Shown: positions 36,523 to 47,676 of the stretch, piece after piece
How positions within the stretch are numbered: the first letter of the stretch is position 1
How the letters are laid out: every line of letters starts with the position of its first letter
Assembly (NCBI GenBank): GCA_003184365.1
Contig: NKYR01000015.1
Coordinates: 62,001-126,000 of the forward strand
Length of the DNA: 64,000 nt
From: Evernia prunastri
Taxonomy: Eukaryota > Ascomycota > Lecanoromycetes > Lecanorales > Parmeliaceae
Reading direction: 5' to 3'
Position numbers and translations under genes: made by a program
The notes under the pieces: generated by a model
Seen by the model: only the letters and a program-made list of their open reading frames with translations
What the model was told of the DNA's origin: nothing
The model's database searches: none

Positions 36523-37572
36523 AGATGTTCCACTCCACATGTACCGAGCCGAAGTGCGACGGCTAGAAACGTTGGAGACGCAGCAGTCGAGGAGACTGAC
36601 ACACGAGCTACAAGAGTCACTGCGTCTGCAAAATATTCAGCACTTCCGGTAGCTGGTATGGCGTAGTTGTATCAATAATCAGTCCCCCACATAATTAACA
36701 TACACCATTGATACCCTCCTCTTACATGCCCAACGAGATTATAGACTTCTTAGACGCTCTGCGAGCGTGAGGCGAGCCTGCTTGATTCCTAACGGAAATG
36801 CGAAATGGGATAAACCTACACAGTTCAATTCCCTGGCTAGACCAAAAGATAAGTGGCTCCAGAAGAAGGGCACTTGCAGTTCATTGCTTGCTTGCTTCTC
36901 GGAACGACTTTATTTCGCCAGCCTTTCGCCGCGCCGTTCTCGCATAGGTGTAAGAGCGAGCCGCGTCGAGCTCTCCCAGCTGCTCGCTTCTCGCCACAGA
37001 ATCCCAGACTTCCTTCATCTTCCAACCAACCAGTCTCGTCCACGATCACTTTTCTGAGAAAAGAGCCAGTGCAGCTACCTACCTACCTACTTAGCGCCGG
37101 AAGCTAAGCTAGAAGATTCCGTAGCAAAGGTCATGCCAACTTCTCCCCATCTCCAGCGAAAGGAAGCTTTTTCCCAACGACTCTATCCGTCAGAGCCCAG
37201 ATGCATCCTCGGGATGGCGAGACGGCCTTGTTTGTCCCGTTTACGCATTTGAGGAAGGGTGTTCGAGGTGTAGAGATTGCGTGTGTGTGTCGTTCTCTCT
37301 GTTTCTTCGAGGCGTGTTCTCGTTCATGTAGAGGCTAGGTGTGAGTATGTTTATCTCAGACGGGGTGACTACAGGCTTGTGTCGATCTGTTGCTTCATTC
37401 GATGCCTTATTCATTCGTCACGGGCATCTTGGACTATTTAAACCCCATTCCCCTCTCACCGAGAATATCTCCTTTCCACCACAACACTCTAGCTCCTCCG
37501 TGGAATGCAAATAGATCGGAGTACCACGAGCTGACCTTGCTTTGTCACTCTGCAGCCCAATTGGAAGGTGAT

Positions 37573-37770
37573 ATGGACCCTGCCTGGACAAATCTTGACG
37601 GAAGCTTTTTCTCGGTCTCTCAAGGCAGAGATGAAGTTTGAGTGTGCACAGGACATGGAGTTGAGGGGTGCATGGACCCTGCCTGGGCAAATCCCGGCGG
37701 AAGCTATTCTCGATCCATCAAGGCACAGATGAAGTTTTGAATCAGTGCAGGACAAGGAGATGGAGGTGGT
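37573..37770. repeat. Tandem duplication with 99-bp period
   Basis: Two units both start ATGGACCCTGCCTGG and contain CGGAAGCT, TCAAGGCA and AGATGAAGTTT. The second unit differs by about 10-15 percent. The copies start at 37573 and 37672. No frame is conserved. Confidence 0.8.
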
Positions 37771-38355
37771 GAACGAACTCGGGGACTTGCTCTTGGGACC
37801 GATGGGAATGATATCTTACGTGCCACTGTAGCAGGCGTGCTACACTGATCCAGTAGAAGGGATACTGCACTTTTCTTGGAGTAAGAAAAGCCATAAAGTG
37901 GGAAAGAAGAACAGGGGAGGAAACGTATGAGGATCGCGATGACGGGGAAGCTGGGAGTGCAGAAGCGATCGCTTAAGGGAAAGACCTGACAAAGAGGGTT
38001 AGGACTCCATGCTAAAGCAGATCGTGAACAGTGGTCAGCATGGAAAACCGGTCTGGCCCCACTTTTGAGACATGGAGGTAGACGTGGATGACTCTGACAG
38101 AAAAACTTAATTAAAGAAGCTTTCATTGATGTCTTCTGGAGTGGCAGTTCCAAAGCCAAGATTACCTACACTGCACCCAACCCAATTGAGATCATCGTTT
38201 CGGAGCATACTCTCCATGCTATATTTCTGCAATGATCATAGAAAAGCAAGCTTAACTCGGCTATATAAGTATACACAATGTCCCTCTCCAAACAGAGATT
38301 AAAATGACTTTCAGCCTTCACGTGTAATCATGTAGAGACACCATAACAGTTGGAA

Positions 38356-38718
38356 TCATGTAGATGTTGTTGCGGGGTCCCAGTATCGGGGCCTGTTGAC
38401 CGAAAGCGAAGGACTCTTGCTTCTGCGAGGTGAAGCAGACTCGAACTGGCTTTTGAACCCTTGTATCCTAATAGCCGCAATATGTTCTTGCTCGAGAAAA
38501 GCATAAAATATGTAATCGAGTCTCTGCAAAGTTTCTGAAGCCAAACTTGAAGTCAAGTCCTCTGGGTCGTGAGCTGCCATTGCTCGGCGGTCCGCAGCAG
38601 AAGGTCCTGAAGGCGAATATTGTGTATTAAGTTTCGATGGGGCACCCAGAGGTGTTATCAGGTGATGATTGCTATTGGACAACTCCTCCGACGCTAAGCG
38701 AGGCTTCACACACTTCAC
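38356..38718 (-). CDS. Possible small protein, uncertain
   Basis: A 120-codon frame has protein-like composition (SETLQRLDYIFYAFLEQEHI, FKSQFESASPRRSKSP) but no recognised domain. A start at MAAHDPEDL further in would give a shorter product. It sits in a region of decayed genes and may be a relic. Confidence 0.25.
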   Translation of the reverse strand: MKCVKPRLASEELSNSNHHLITPLGAPSKLNTQYSPSGPSAADRRAMAAHDPEDLTSSLASETLQRLDYIFYAFLEQEHIAAIRIQGFKSQFESASPRRSKSPSLSVNRPRYWDPATTST

Positions 38719-39223
38719 AGTCGGAGAAATCCTGTGCCTTACCCCTCACACCCTGAGACTTAAGATTCACTCTGATGCACTCAAGATGACACAGCAAACA
38801 ATCTTCTTCTTTCAAGCCGACTGCGTTACTCTCTCGAAGCAGTATCTTCAATGCACCCTCTAATCTTCGACTGCAATGAACTCTTAAACCAGAAGCAGAT
38901 ACACCCCTCTTGAAAAGCGAATGCATCAAGCTTGTTTACCCGATCGAAGATGACCTAGGCTTAACAGGAGACTTCCACCCTCTCTTCCCACGCAACAATG
39001 CATCAAGGCCAGCAGGCGTGGAGCACATCTCGCCCCAATACAAGTCAGAGGGCAAACACGAGACAATGTGCGCTGACATGGGTGCCAGTGTTCAGATGGC
39101 CTCCAGACACCAAGGAGCTTGGAGTTCCTCTACCAAGTGGCCTACAGCCCGCGCAGAGTACCAACAAAAGGCCTCAGCAACCAAGGACGCCCATGCAAAG
39201 GGTTCGGGTGAACCGAGCCACCT

Positions 39224-40200
39224 TTGAATGCGCATCGAATAGCGAGAGCTGCTCTTGATCGCCTGGCATACTCGCCCACTATGTACATCGAAGATCCTGA
39301 AGCATATCCTAAGGTTCAAAGCTCCGTTGCGGTAGCAACCGACACTTTTGTGTCCTTTACCGATGGGGTGAGGATAAATGAGATCTCAAGCCTTCGCGGC
39401 ATGGCGGGCAGAATCACAATCTAACAGGGTTTCGTCGACAAGCTCAGAGAGTTAGATGCTCAAGAGAAGGATACCACACTTCAGAAGATGACTTCCAACT
39501 GAAGATGGCTATAACGTTGTGTCACGACACTGCTGTAAGTGCAATGCTCTGTTCCCCTAAGTCTACTTCTAGCAGAATCAAGTGTCCAAAGGGTATGTTA
39601 GGGGCGAGTATACCTTCTATCTGACGAACGCATGCTAACTCTGAGTTTCTAACTCGCCCTTGCATTTTCAGTGGACCCAGAGCTATTAAAACTGGCAAGG
39701 AGCGAGTTATATGCTACCATCCAAGCAGAGCGGAAGGGCAGACCTTTTCAGGTCCAAGGAGCGAATGCCGACGAGCCAGTCTACAGTGATCACACAAGGG
39801 CAGAGATTGGCAGTTGTTGGGAGACTCAGAAGTCTTCGATGGGAAAGTTGTCTGGTCCGGGGACCCCAATGATCCTTTCTTCGTCAGCAAATGGCCTTCT
39901 TTCCTTACCGATGAAAACCTCCCTGTAACTCGTGGGAATCGTGGGAAGGAAAAGCGGATCGCGAGAAACGATGTCGTATCCCTAAACTTCGTTCGAAAAA
40001 TGCATCGACAAGGCTTTTGAGACGACGTGGATCCTGATAATACCGCTGTTCTGCACATCAAGAAGACGAGCGGTGTCGAATACCAACATCCAGAACCAGA
40101 AGCTCCTTCGATCAACTCGAGCGAGATCAACTGGCCACTTGATGAGGACTCGAGCCGCGTGTGTAGAATGGAGCATTGTCAGCCAGCTTCGCTGGCGAAT
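39224..40200 (+). pseudogene. Decayed copy A of a tandem gene family
   Basis: Fragments of a protein are spread over two or more frames with stops between them. They include ARAALDRLAY, DFQLKMAI followed by a splice donor (GTAAGT), DPELLKLARSELYATIQAER after an intron, DPNDPFFVSKWPSFL, VSLNFVRKM and AVLHIKK. The same landmarks in the same order are in copy B downstream (TALDRLART, LQLKMAI, DPSYPLMLTKWPSFL, YVLNLRRQ, ALLIKKV). Copy A has lost a continuous frame (TAA at 39422-39424, frame changes near 39830 and 40020). Family function is not recognised. Confidence 0.6.
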
Positions 40201-40881
40201 GAGACACAGGAGGAACGCTATGCCCGCGAGACAGCCTCAAGAGCCGGGGTTAATATTGGACTGGAATGTTGCTGTGTATGGCTGGAGGTATACCCTTCTT
40301 CTCTGTCTGTTCGTGAGGGCAAGTCAACTGATTTTCAACGGATTCACAGAACGAGGTTTCACACACATCATTATGCCTTGCTGCCAGGTCCCCTCCATCA
40401 TCCTTATTTGAGCAGCTTTCCCGCAGTTACGAGGCCTAACGACGCACACTCCTAATTTCGCATCAACGCCACTCTGAACCAGGTGGTCATCACCAGTGTC
40501 TAACAACCTGGGGTCTAAATAGGATGCGCATATATTAATTTGAACTTGGAATCCTAATAATCCTACCCAAACACTGGATTCTTAACCTTGAAAAGGTGTT
40601 GCAATTGGCGATGGTCACCATATTCTGCAGGAGCCCGCCTGCTGTGCAAGCGAATACCTTTCCAACTCGGCAGCGAAGGCCCCAAAACTTCTTCTATCTT
40701 ACCTACCAACACCCAAAAGTACGATTTGTCCTTTATTCTAACACACCACATGATCCAGGACCCTCTACCTTCAACACTCGATCATAGAACTCGATCTGAA
40801 TGCCATCTACTCGGTCTCCCTTCTCTACTGCCTCGACGCAAGACCTTCCCAGCAATCATTTGAAGATCTCATCAGTACTCA
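40201..40881. other. Spacer between pseudogene copies
   Basis: Short overlapping ORFs only; nothing recognisable. It may hold the eroded 3' end of copy A. Confidence 0.4.
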
Positions 40882-43733
40882 GTGCCTTTACTTCACAGCA
40901 ACAAGCAACAGTGTCTCACACCTATCTCTCCACCATTTGGGTGCACACTGCTCAGAGAGGAGCGCTTTGAGAATCCTGACTATGGGAGAGGAACAGCGTT
41001 CATCGATCCACTGGCCGAGCAAAGAACTGACCCGACCATCAAGTGGCTACATCAGTGCGGCCCAGCTTCATCCGAACCAAATCTTCCTTATGACCCTGAG
41101 GACGAGACTGACTACCGCTGTGATGATGGATGAGCAATGACAGGAGACCTTGAGTCGCTCAAAAAGGAGGACATGGAGCGCAACAAAGGCTTCTCCTATC
41201 TTGACCAATTTGCGACGTACATCTCGCTTCTGCATCTTCTCAACCTGAATCAAGGCTCGCAGTCGACACCCAAGCGATGGGGAAAAAGGGGCCGCCAAGC
41301 CCAAGGATGGGGAAAAGCTGGGTTACACTGCTATCACGACCAACGACGACACTGAGGGTCTTGCAAACAAGTTCGATCCAACTCTTCGCTACGACCACCC
41401 ATCGCGGAGCGTTCCAACAAGGTACCATCTCACCGAAACTCAACACGCAGACCGCCAAGGCAAAGGCTGACTATCTCTTTCAGAGTTTCTAACCGACAAC
41501 CTAATCGCCCATTTGACCTCCCCATCCCTTTACCTACTGCCAAAGGCCTTGAATCTCCTCGTGGACGGTTCTATCCTCTCCAGTCAGCCTTTTATCATTC
41601 CGAACACACGGTACTACACTCATCCAACAAATCTCGCGGCCTTCTTACCAAAGCCCTTTGGAACATAGCCAGGCTACACACACTCGTCGTCAAAGGAACT
41701 ATACTCTAAAACCCAATGGCGATGCCAGAAAAAGCATACGATATACGCTTACGTTCATAAGACTCAGTTGAGCAAAGACGGACTTTGACCATACGTAAGC
41801 CAACACACGAGGGTCTTTGGCCAAGAATGCCGCGGCTTTCGAATTCATTCAACCATCTTTCCTATCTTTACAAACCCAAGAGCACCCGGCATAACTCTGA
41901 CTTCGCTGCTTTGACAACTACGATCCAGGGGAAGTTCTCAAAACCAGGGATGTGTTGGGTGTCCATTTGCATGGTCCAGAAGGGTGTTTCTGCCCGCCAG
42001 ATCGGTTACGGCAACGTTGCCTCTTTTCAACCGATCTGACATCAGCGTGGATGGTGCTTTCTTCTCCGGGGATCACTACTTCAATTATTACACCTTCGCG
42101 ACCTAGCCGTTTTTCAAGACGCATAATGATTCATTCCGTAAACACACTGCCTTAGCCAGGCTTACACAACTTTATGAAATATGCTCAAAAGCGAGGTGTC
42201 TCAAATCTTTGAGCTTGATGTCGTTCCAAGGAGCCCGGTGTTGGCAGCTCTTTGAGTGTCACCTACCCAATCTTACCTGCAATGAACGCAAAGGCCAAAG
42301 AAAAACACTCGGCGATTCTGGATGCGGACTGGGAGAGACTGGGATACAACGAGCCCTCAGAATGCCGCCATGTGGAGTTAGACCTGAAGGCAAAGATCCA
42401 CCCACTATTCCAGTACAACATACCCGGGCGAGCTGAGAGCTTTTCCATATGGCCGCTCTTTACCCAGCAAGAATACCAGAACCATCTCGTCGACTTGGAT
42501 CTGGTCGTTCGACTCGCCACCAAAACAATGCTCAGTCCAAGGAGCCTGGACTTCTTTTACTGCCTTATTTACAGCCCTCGTACGGAAGCAGAACACGTCT
42601 TTGAGGACTCGGGAGAGCGAATCTTTGAATACCGACGCGATAATGCCCAGGATGGTGAGAGACGCGAGCGTAGTAGAACCGCGCTGGACCGTCTGGCTCG
42701 TACCCATCAAATAACAGTTAGTGAGATCGATGACGCTGGACAGACCGAGGGCAAGTTCTCGTTTTTGAAAGATGAACGAGGAATCAACATCAGACACGAC
42801 TTAACCGTACCTAACCGCTTGAGGTCATGGGTTAGATTGAACCAAAGATACCTGAATGGACTCACAGCGCTGCGCCTTGGAGGATTCTCCAACTACCATG
42901 AGTTTTCCAGACTGCAGCTCAAGATGGCCATAAAATTCGATTCATGAGGTAGCAGTGAGTATTCCCAGCATGATGCGCTTGCACCTTGGTATTTGAACTC
43001 GCATCACACAAACATTTTACAAGCAAGTCGTCTACAGTGTCACGTTGTCACCTTGTTTGGTCTGGATTTTACCATAAGGACAGATGCTGACATTGAGGCA
43101 ATCCAGCACGCAGTCAGTAACGCACGCGATCCAAACTACCTCGAGAACTGCAAGAAAGAGAAGGATCTTCGCCGCGAGGCAAAATTCAGCGGTGCAGTCC
43201 ATGAGCCACAAGTGCCCGTGTCGCATGAGGACTTATTCGAGGATGAAACATGTGTCGAGACTGGATACTCCTGGGAAGCATTGGTCTTTTGGGGAACAGT
43301 CAGCCTCGATGACCTGGATCCCAGCTATCCGCTCATGCTTACGAAATGGCCGTCTTTCCTACACAGTACAGAATACCTTCGCCGACGTGGCTGGAAGTCG
43401 TCAATGACAAGGTACTTGGTGCCCATGAAATACGTGCTCAACCTCCGCCGGCAAGACTTCTGGAACCAAGTCCACGGGAATGCCAATGCGCTTCTCATCA
43501 AGAAGGTGGTTGGTAGCAAAATTGACTGCCCGCATTCAAAGATTGATGAGTATTGGAACGCGAGTGATTCTAGTGAGGGCACATGGTCCACCGACGACCA
43601 GCGCTCCCAAGGCCCGATAGGGTCGTCACGAGTCTCCAGAATTAGATCAGGCTTGACAATCGAGGACCCGTCTGATTCGAGAGCAAACGCATCCAGAAGA
43701 ACGACTCAGACGGACCACCAAAGAGAACCTTGA
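40882..43733 (+). pseudogene. Copy B of the tandem gene family, partly decayed
   Basis: The best-preserved part is a 231-codon frame ending in TGA at 42945-42947 (landmarks AILDADWERLGYNEPSECRH, RAESFSIWPLF, YCLIYSPRTEAEHVFEDSG) and, after an intron with GTGAGT donor near 42954, a frame to 43733 (HVVTLFGLDFTIRTDADIEA, YSWEALVFWGTVSLDDLDP, KWPSFL, YWNASDSSEGTW). By alignment to copy A the TGA lies a few codons before the splice donor, so it truncates the protein. Upstream (40882-42250) protein-like pieces (REERFENPDYGRGTAF, NKGFSYLDQFATYISLL, GAFFSGDHYFNYYTFA) change frame several times. I infer a large multi-exon gene now a pseudogene. No known domain is recognised. Confidence 0.55.
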
Positions 43734-44483
43734 TGATCGCGCTACAGAACAATGGTCTTAGCACATAGTGGTCTCGGAAGCTGCCACGCTGTGGTATCTC
43801 AAACCCCAGATCTCAAACCGCAAGCTGTCGCAATTGAAAGCCCATAGGTACCTTGTTCAGCAAACACTGCCGCGCTCCTATCTTCACTACGCTGTTGAGC
43901 TCATTTCCAGTTCATCAGGCTCTTTGAACGACGACATCGAAGTGCTGGGATCATCAGGCCTTCCTGTGAGGCGCCCGCCTGAACGACTTGCACTTTTTCC
44001 ACCGAATTTCCAGTAACCAGCTCCCCTTCAGCGGCTGTGCTTTTATTTATTCATTGGATTTCTCAACTCATGCGGGCGAGTGTAGAGTCGCTTTTCGTAA
44101 CTCTGATTCGCTTGCCACACAAAACATGCCTTGCACTGATTTTTCATTCCCCTCTTCGCTTCTTTGTTGGGTCGCAGATGTTGTTGCCTCCATGGCTGGT
44201 GCTCTGTTTGGTTGCTAAGGGCGTGTTGTTACGAGCTCTTTGTCTAGATTTGGAGGACGCAAGGTGGGAGAAGCCTGCATTTGGAAAGCGAGGCCAAAGG
44301 TAGACTCTGGGGTTGGGTTTCAGCAATATGTTCAGAGTTCTGTTTTTGTCTTTACCAAATGCATCTTTTGCCTCCGCTGAGAGGAATGTTTTGAGGTTAT
44401 TTTTAGATTGTTTTAAAGTCCACTAGCCTGGCGCTAGGCCTAAAGAATCTCATCAGATAAGATCCATTCCACATCCATTCTAA
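43734..44483. other. Intergenic before the LINE
   Basis: Nothing recognisable. The right edge, near the TAA at 44481-44483, is close to the 5' truncation point of the LINE copy. Confidence 0.45.
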
Positions 44484-44708
44484 TCAGAGGCATACGAAAA
44501 AGGTATAGCGTCAGGGGAGATCAACGATATCAATGAGGGGAGAAGACCACTGAGTCAGCTAAATAACAATGAAAGAATCGCGGTACCAGCCTCCCAAAAC
44601 AAGGCAAAGAGACATATTCAGTCTCTACAGGACGCAGAAAACACCCCGGAAAAGTTTGATTGGGCCGAAGATGTGGAAAACAACGCAAACGAGGAAAGTC
44701 AATGGTAG
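44484..44708 (+). CDS. LINE ORF1 C-terminal tail (partial)
   Basis: The frame is open from just after TAA 44481-44483 and ends TAG at 44706-44708. Residues such as RIAVPASQNKAKRHIQSL and KFDWAEDVENNANEESQW are typical of the hydrophilic end of a gag-like ORF1. Its stop overlaps the ORF2 start in ATGGTAG, a layout consistent with stop-and-restart translation. Confidence 0.55.
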   Translation, partial: SEAYEKGIASGEINDINEGRRPLSQLNNNERIAVPASQNKAKRHIQSLQDAENTPEKFDWAEDVENNANEESQW

Positions 44709-46463
44709 CACACCGCGACCAACTAACCATACTGCAATACAACACCAGAAAATCCAGAGCCATCATGGTGGAACTCTTCGAAAACAAGGACATCTACAAT
44801 ATAGATGTTATTGCCATTCAGGAACCATGGCGGAATCCCGAAAAGACCTCTTATCACCCCCTCAAAGACAGATTTGAAATTGTTTACCCCTACTACGAAA
44901 ACACCAGGATATGCTTTTACATCAATAAGAAGATACCGCCGGGAAGTTGGTATCCCAAATATCACTCGCCGGATCTGTGCACCCTAAACATCAAGTCAGC
45001 CAACGGAAGGACACTTCGGACCCATAACGTGTACAACCCAGGCGCCCAGGAAGAAAGCGAACTTCCCCGGCTACATGAGGCACTCAAGAACCATAGAAAC
45101 AGCGAACAGATCATGCTGGGCGACTTTAACCTCCACCACGCGTGATGGGGCGGTCCAGGAGTGAGACAAGACGATGGGGCAGACGATCTTATCATGATGG
45201 CTGAGGAATTTGCAATGGAACAAGTACTACCGGTAGGGACAGTCACATACGAAGAAAACTGTCAAACTACGATAGATCTGATATTCGTCACTCCGGAACT
45301 AACAAATGGAGTCATCAAATGCAATACCGAGGAAGCTTTCGAGAGTGGGTCAGACCACTTGCCTGTTCTCACGTCCCTGGAGCTGGCCATGATAGACTTT
45401 GCACCGGAACCAAGGCGAAATTTCAACCGAATAGACTCCGAAAGGCTGAGAGAGGTACTGAAGAACTCCATGGACTCCGAAGAATGTCTTAGTCAGCAGG
45501 CGGAGAGGCGCACTTGGTCAAATAGTGAAATCGACTCCCAAGTAGTAGCCATGATAAATGCTCTCCAAACGGCCATAACCCAGTCCATACCTCTCAGTAG
45601 GATGTCACCACGATCCAAACCAGGCTTCACACCTGAATGCAAAGAAGCTCAACGAAGATCTAACCGCCTGAAGAGAAGGTGGAGAACTCAACTAACGGAG
45701 GAGGCCTGGAACGAGTATCGGACGGCCAGAAACTTCAAAAACAACCTCATCAAAAGGACTGCAAAGAAAGCCTTCAGGGAGTTCGTTGCTGAAGCATGCG
45801 AGTCGCCGGAGGCCATGTGGAAGAAGACCAAATGGGCTCGCAAACAGCTAACAAAACAGGCCTGTCTTCCCCCACTAAGCGACGAAAATGGTCTGGAGAC
45901 CAGCGAGCCGGAGACTAAGGCCAATCTATTGCTCAAAAAATTCTTCCCACCACCTGTTCAGGCCGATCTGACTGACATCGATGATAGCATGACATATCCA
46001 AATGCACATATGATGAGGGCGATCACTGCTGACGAGATTCGGAAGGCGATATTGCAATCTCCACCAAAGAAGGCCTCAGGCGAGGATGGGATACCAAACC
46101 TCATTCTTAAAGAGGCTAGCGCCATTCTTCTCCCTCATCTGCACCGAATATTCAATGCATGCCTCGCAAACGGCTACTGTCCAAACCACTTCAGGGCGTC
46201 AGTGACAGTGGTCCTTCCTAAACCTGGAAAGGATCACTCTATTCCCAAAGGATATAGGCCTATTGCACTACTGAACACCATAGGGAAGGCAATGGAGTTC
46301 ATTCTCGCTAAGCGCATTGCATATCTGGCGGAGACGCATCAACTACTGCCCGCCACGCATATGGGAGGTAGACGACTAAGGTCATGCGAACATGGTATAC
46401 ATTACCTGCTAGAACGCGTCTATCAGGCATGGAATTCAGACAAAGTAGCCACGATGTTGCTGT
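44702..46463 (+). pseudogene. LINE ORF2: endonuclease and reverse transcriptase (partial, one stop)
   Basis: Starting at ATG 44702, the AP-type endonuclease shows ILQYNTRKSRAIMVEL, IAIQEPWRN, GDFNLHHA and SDHLPVLTSLE. A TGA at 45143-45145 interrupts the frame directly before WGG, in the conserved GDFNxHHxxWGG loop, so this copy cannot make full ORF2. The frame resumes unchanged. Reverse transcriptase motifs are SGEDGIPNLILKEA, FRASVTVVLPKPGKD, GYRPIALLNTIGKAMEFIL and HMGGRRLRSCEHGIHYLLER. The frame runs into the N at 46464. Confidence 0.85.
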
Positions 46464-46464
46464 N

Positions 46465-47675
46465 TGATAGAATTTGCACCGGAACCAAGGCGAAATTTCA
46501 ACCGAATAGACTCCGAAAGGCTGAGAGAGGTAGTGAAGAACTCCATGGACTCCGAAGAATGTCTTAGTCAGCAGGCGGAGAGGCGCACTTGGTCAAATAG
46601 TGAAATCGACTCCCAAGTAGTAGCCATGATAAATGCCCTCCAAACGGCCATAACCCAGTCCATACCTCTCAGTAGGATGTCACCACGATCCAAACCAGGC
46701 TTCACACCTGAATGCAAAGAAGCTCAACGAAGATCTAACCGCCTGAAGAGAAGGTGGAGAACTCAACTAACGGAGGAGGCCTGGAACGAGTATCGGACGG
46801 CCAGAAACTTCAAAAACAACCTCATCAAAAGGACTGCAAAGAAAGCCTTCAGGGAGTTCGTTGCTGAAGCATGCGAGTCGCCGGAGGCCATGTGGAAGAA
46901 GACCAAATGGGCTCGCAAACAGCTAACAAAACAGGCCTGTCTTCCCCCACTAAGCGACGAAAATGGTCTGGAGACCAGCGAGCCGGAGACTAAGGCCAAT
47001 CTATGTTACGGACGTACCCTAGGTGTCAGGCACATAGGGAGTGTTTATGGCTATGTGTCTAGCACATAGAGTGTTTATTGGTTATTGACACATTCCCATT
47101 GACACATAGGCTAGCGGGGATTCTTCCTAGTATTTAAGCGCTCTTCTTCTGTACATATTTCCTCCTTATCTAGTTGTCTTATTCAATTTACCCCCATTAG
47201 ACTTGACTCTGGGCACGGTTCTGACAATCTATTGCTCAAAACATTCTTCCCACCACCTGTTCAGGCCGATCTGACTGACATCGATGATAGCATGACATAT
47301 CCAAATGCACATATGATGAGGGCGATCACTGCTGACGAGATTCGGAAGGCGATATTGCAATCTCCACCAAAGAAGGCCTCAGGCGAGGATGGGATACCAA
47401 ACCTCATTCTTAAAGAGGCTAGCGCCATTCTTCTCCCTCATCTGCACCGAATATTCAATGCATGCCTCGTAAACGGCTACTGTCCAAACCACTTCAGGGC
47501 GTCAGTGACAGTGGTCCTTCCTAAACCTGGAAAGGATCACTCTATTCCCAAAGGATATAGGCCTATTGCACTACTAAACACCATGGGGAAGGCAATGGAG
47601 TTCATTCTCGCTAAGCGCATTGCATATCTGGCGGAGACGCATCAACTACTGCCCGCCACGCATATGGGAGGTAGA
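46465..47675 (+). mobile_element. LINE fragment 2, internal piece of ORF2
   Basis: 46465-47003 matches 45390-45928 and 47232-47675 matches 45929-46372 with only a handful of substitutions. The two halves are separated by a solo LTR. It starts and ends at Ns (46464 and 47676). The ORF2 frame is open apart from the LTR insertion. Confidence 0.88.
47004..47226 (+). mobile_element. Solo LTR inserted in the LINE, with 5-bp target duplication
   Basis: The 223-bp insert starts TGTTACGG and ends TTCTGACA (TG...CA termini). It is flanked by the direct repeat ATCTA (46999-47003 and 47227-47231), which occurs once at the empty site in fragment 1 (45924-45928). A TATA-like TATTTAAG box lies near 47140. 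It has no coding capacity. These are the marks of a solo long terminal repeat left by recombination between two LTRs. Copia or gypsy origin cannot be decided. Confidence 0.9.
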
Positions 47676-47676
47676 N

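Larger units (their letters stand above)
36523..39223. other. Intergenic, start of a decayed zone
   Basis: No clear gene. It contains a 99-bp tandem duplication (37573-37770) and one coding-like minus-strand frame (38356-38718, listed separately). Frames between 38910 and 39223 may be the eroded 5' part of the pseudogene that begins at 39224. Confidence 0.45.
44484..46463 (+). mobile_element. LINE fragment 1 (Tad/I-like non-LTR retrotransposon), 5'-truncated
   Basis: It contains the tail of ORF1, then ORF2 with endonuclease and the first part of reverse transcriptase. The sequence stops at the N at 46464, in mid reverse transcriptase, before the YxDD box. Nearly the same sequence from 45390 on is repeated after the N. 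The element is 5'-truncated because almost all of ORF1 is missing. Confidence 0.88.
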
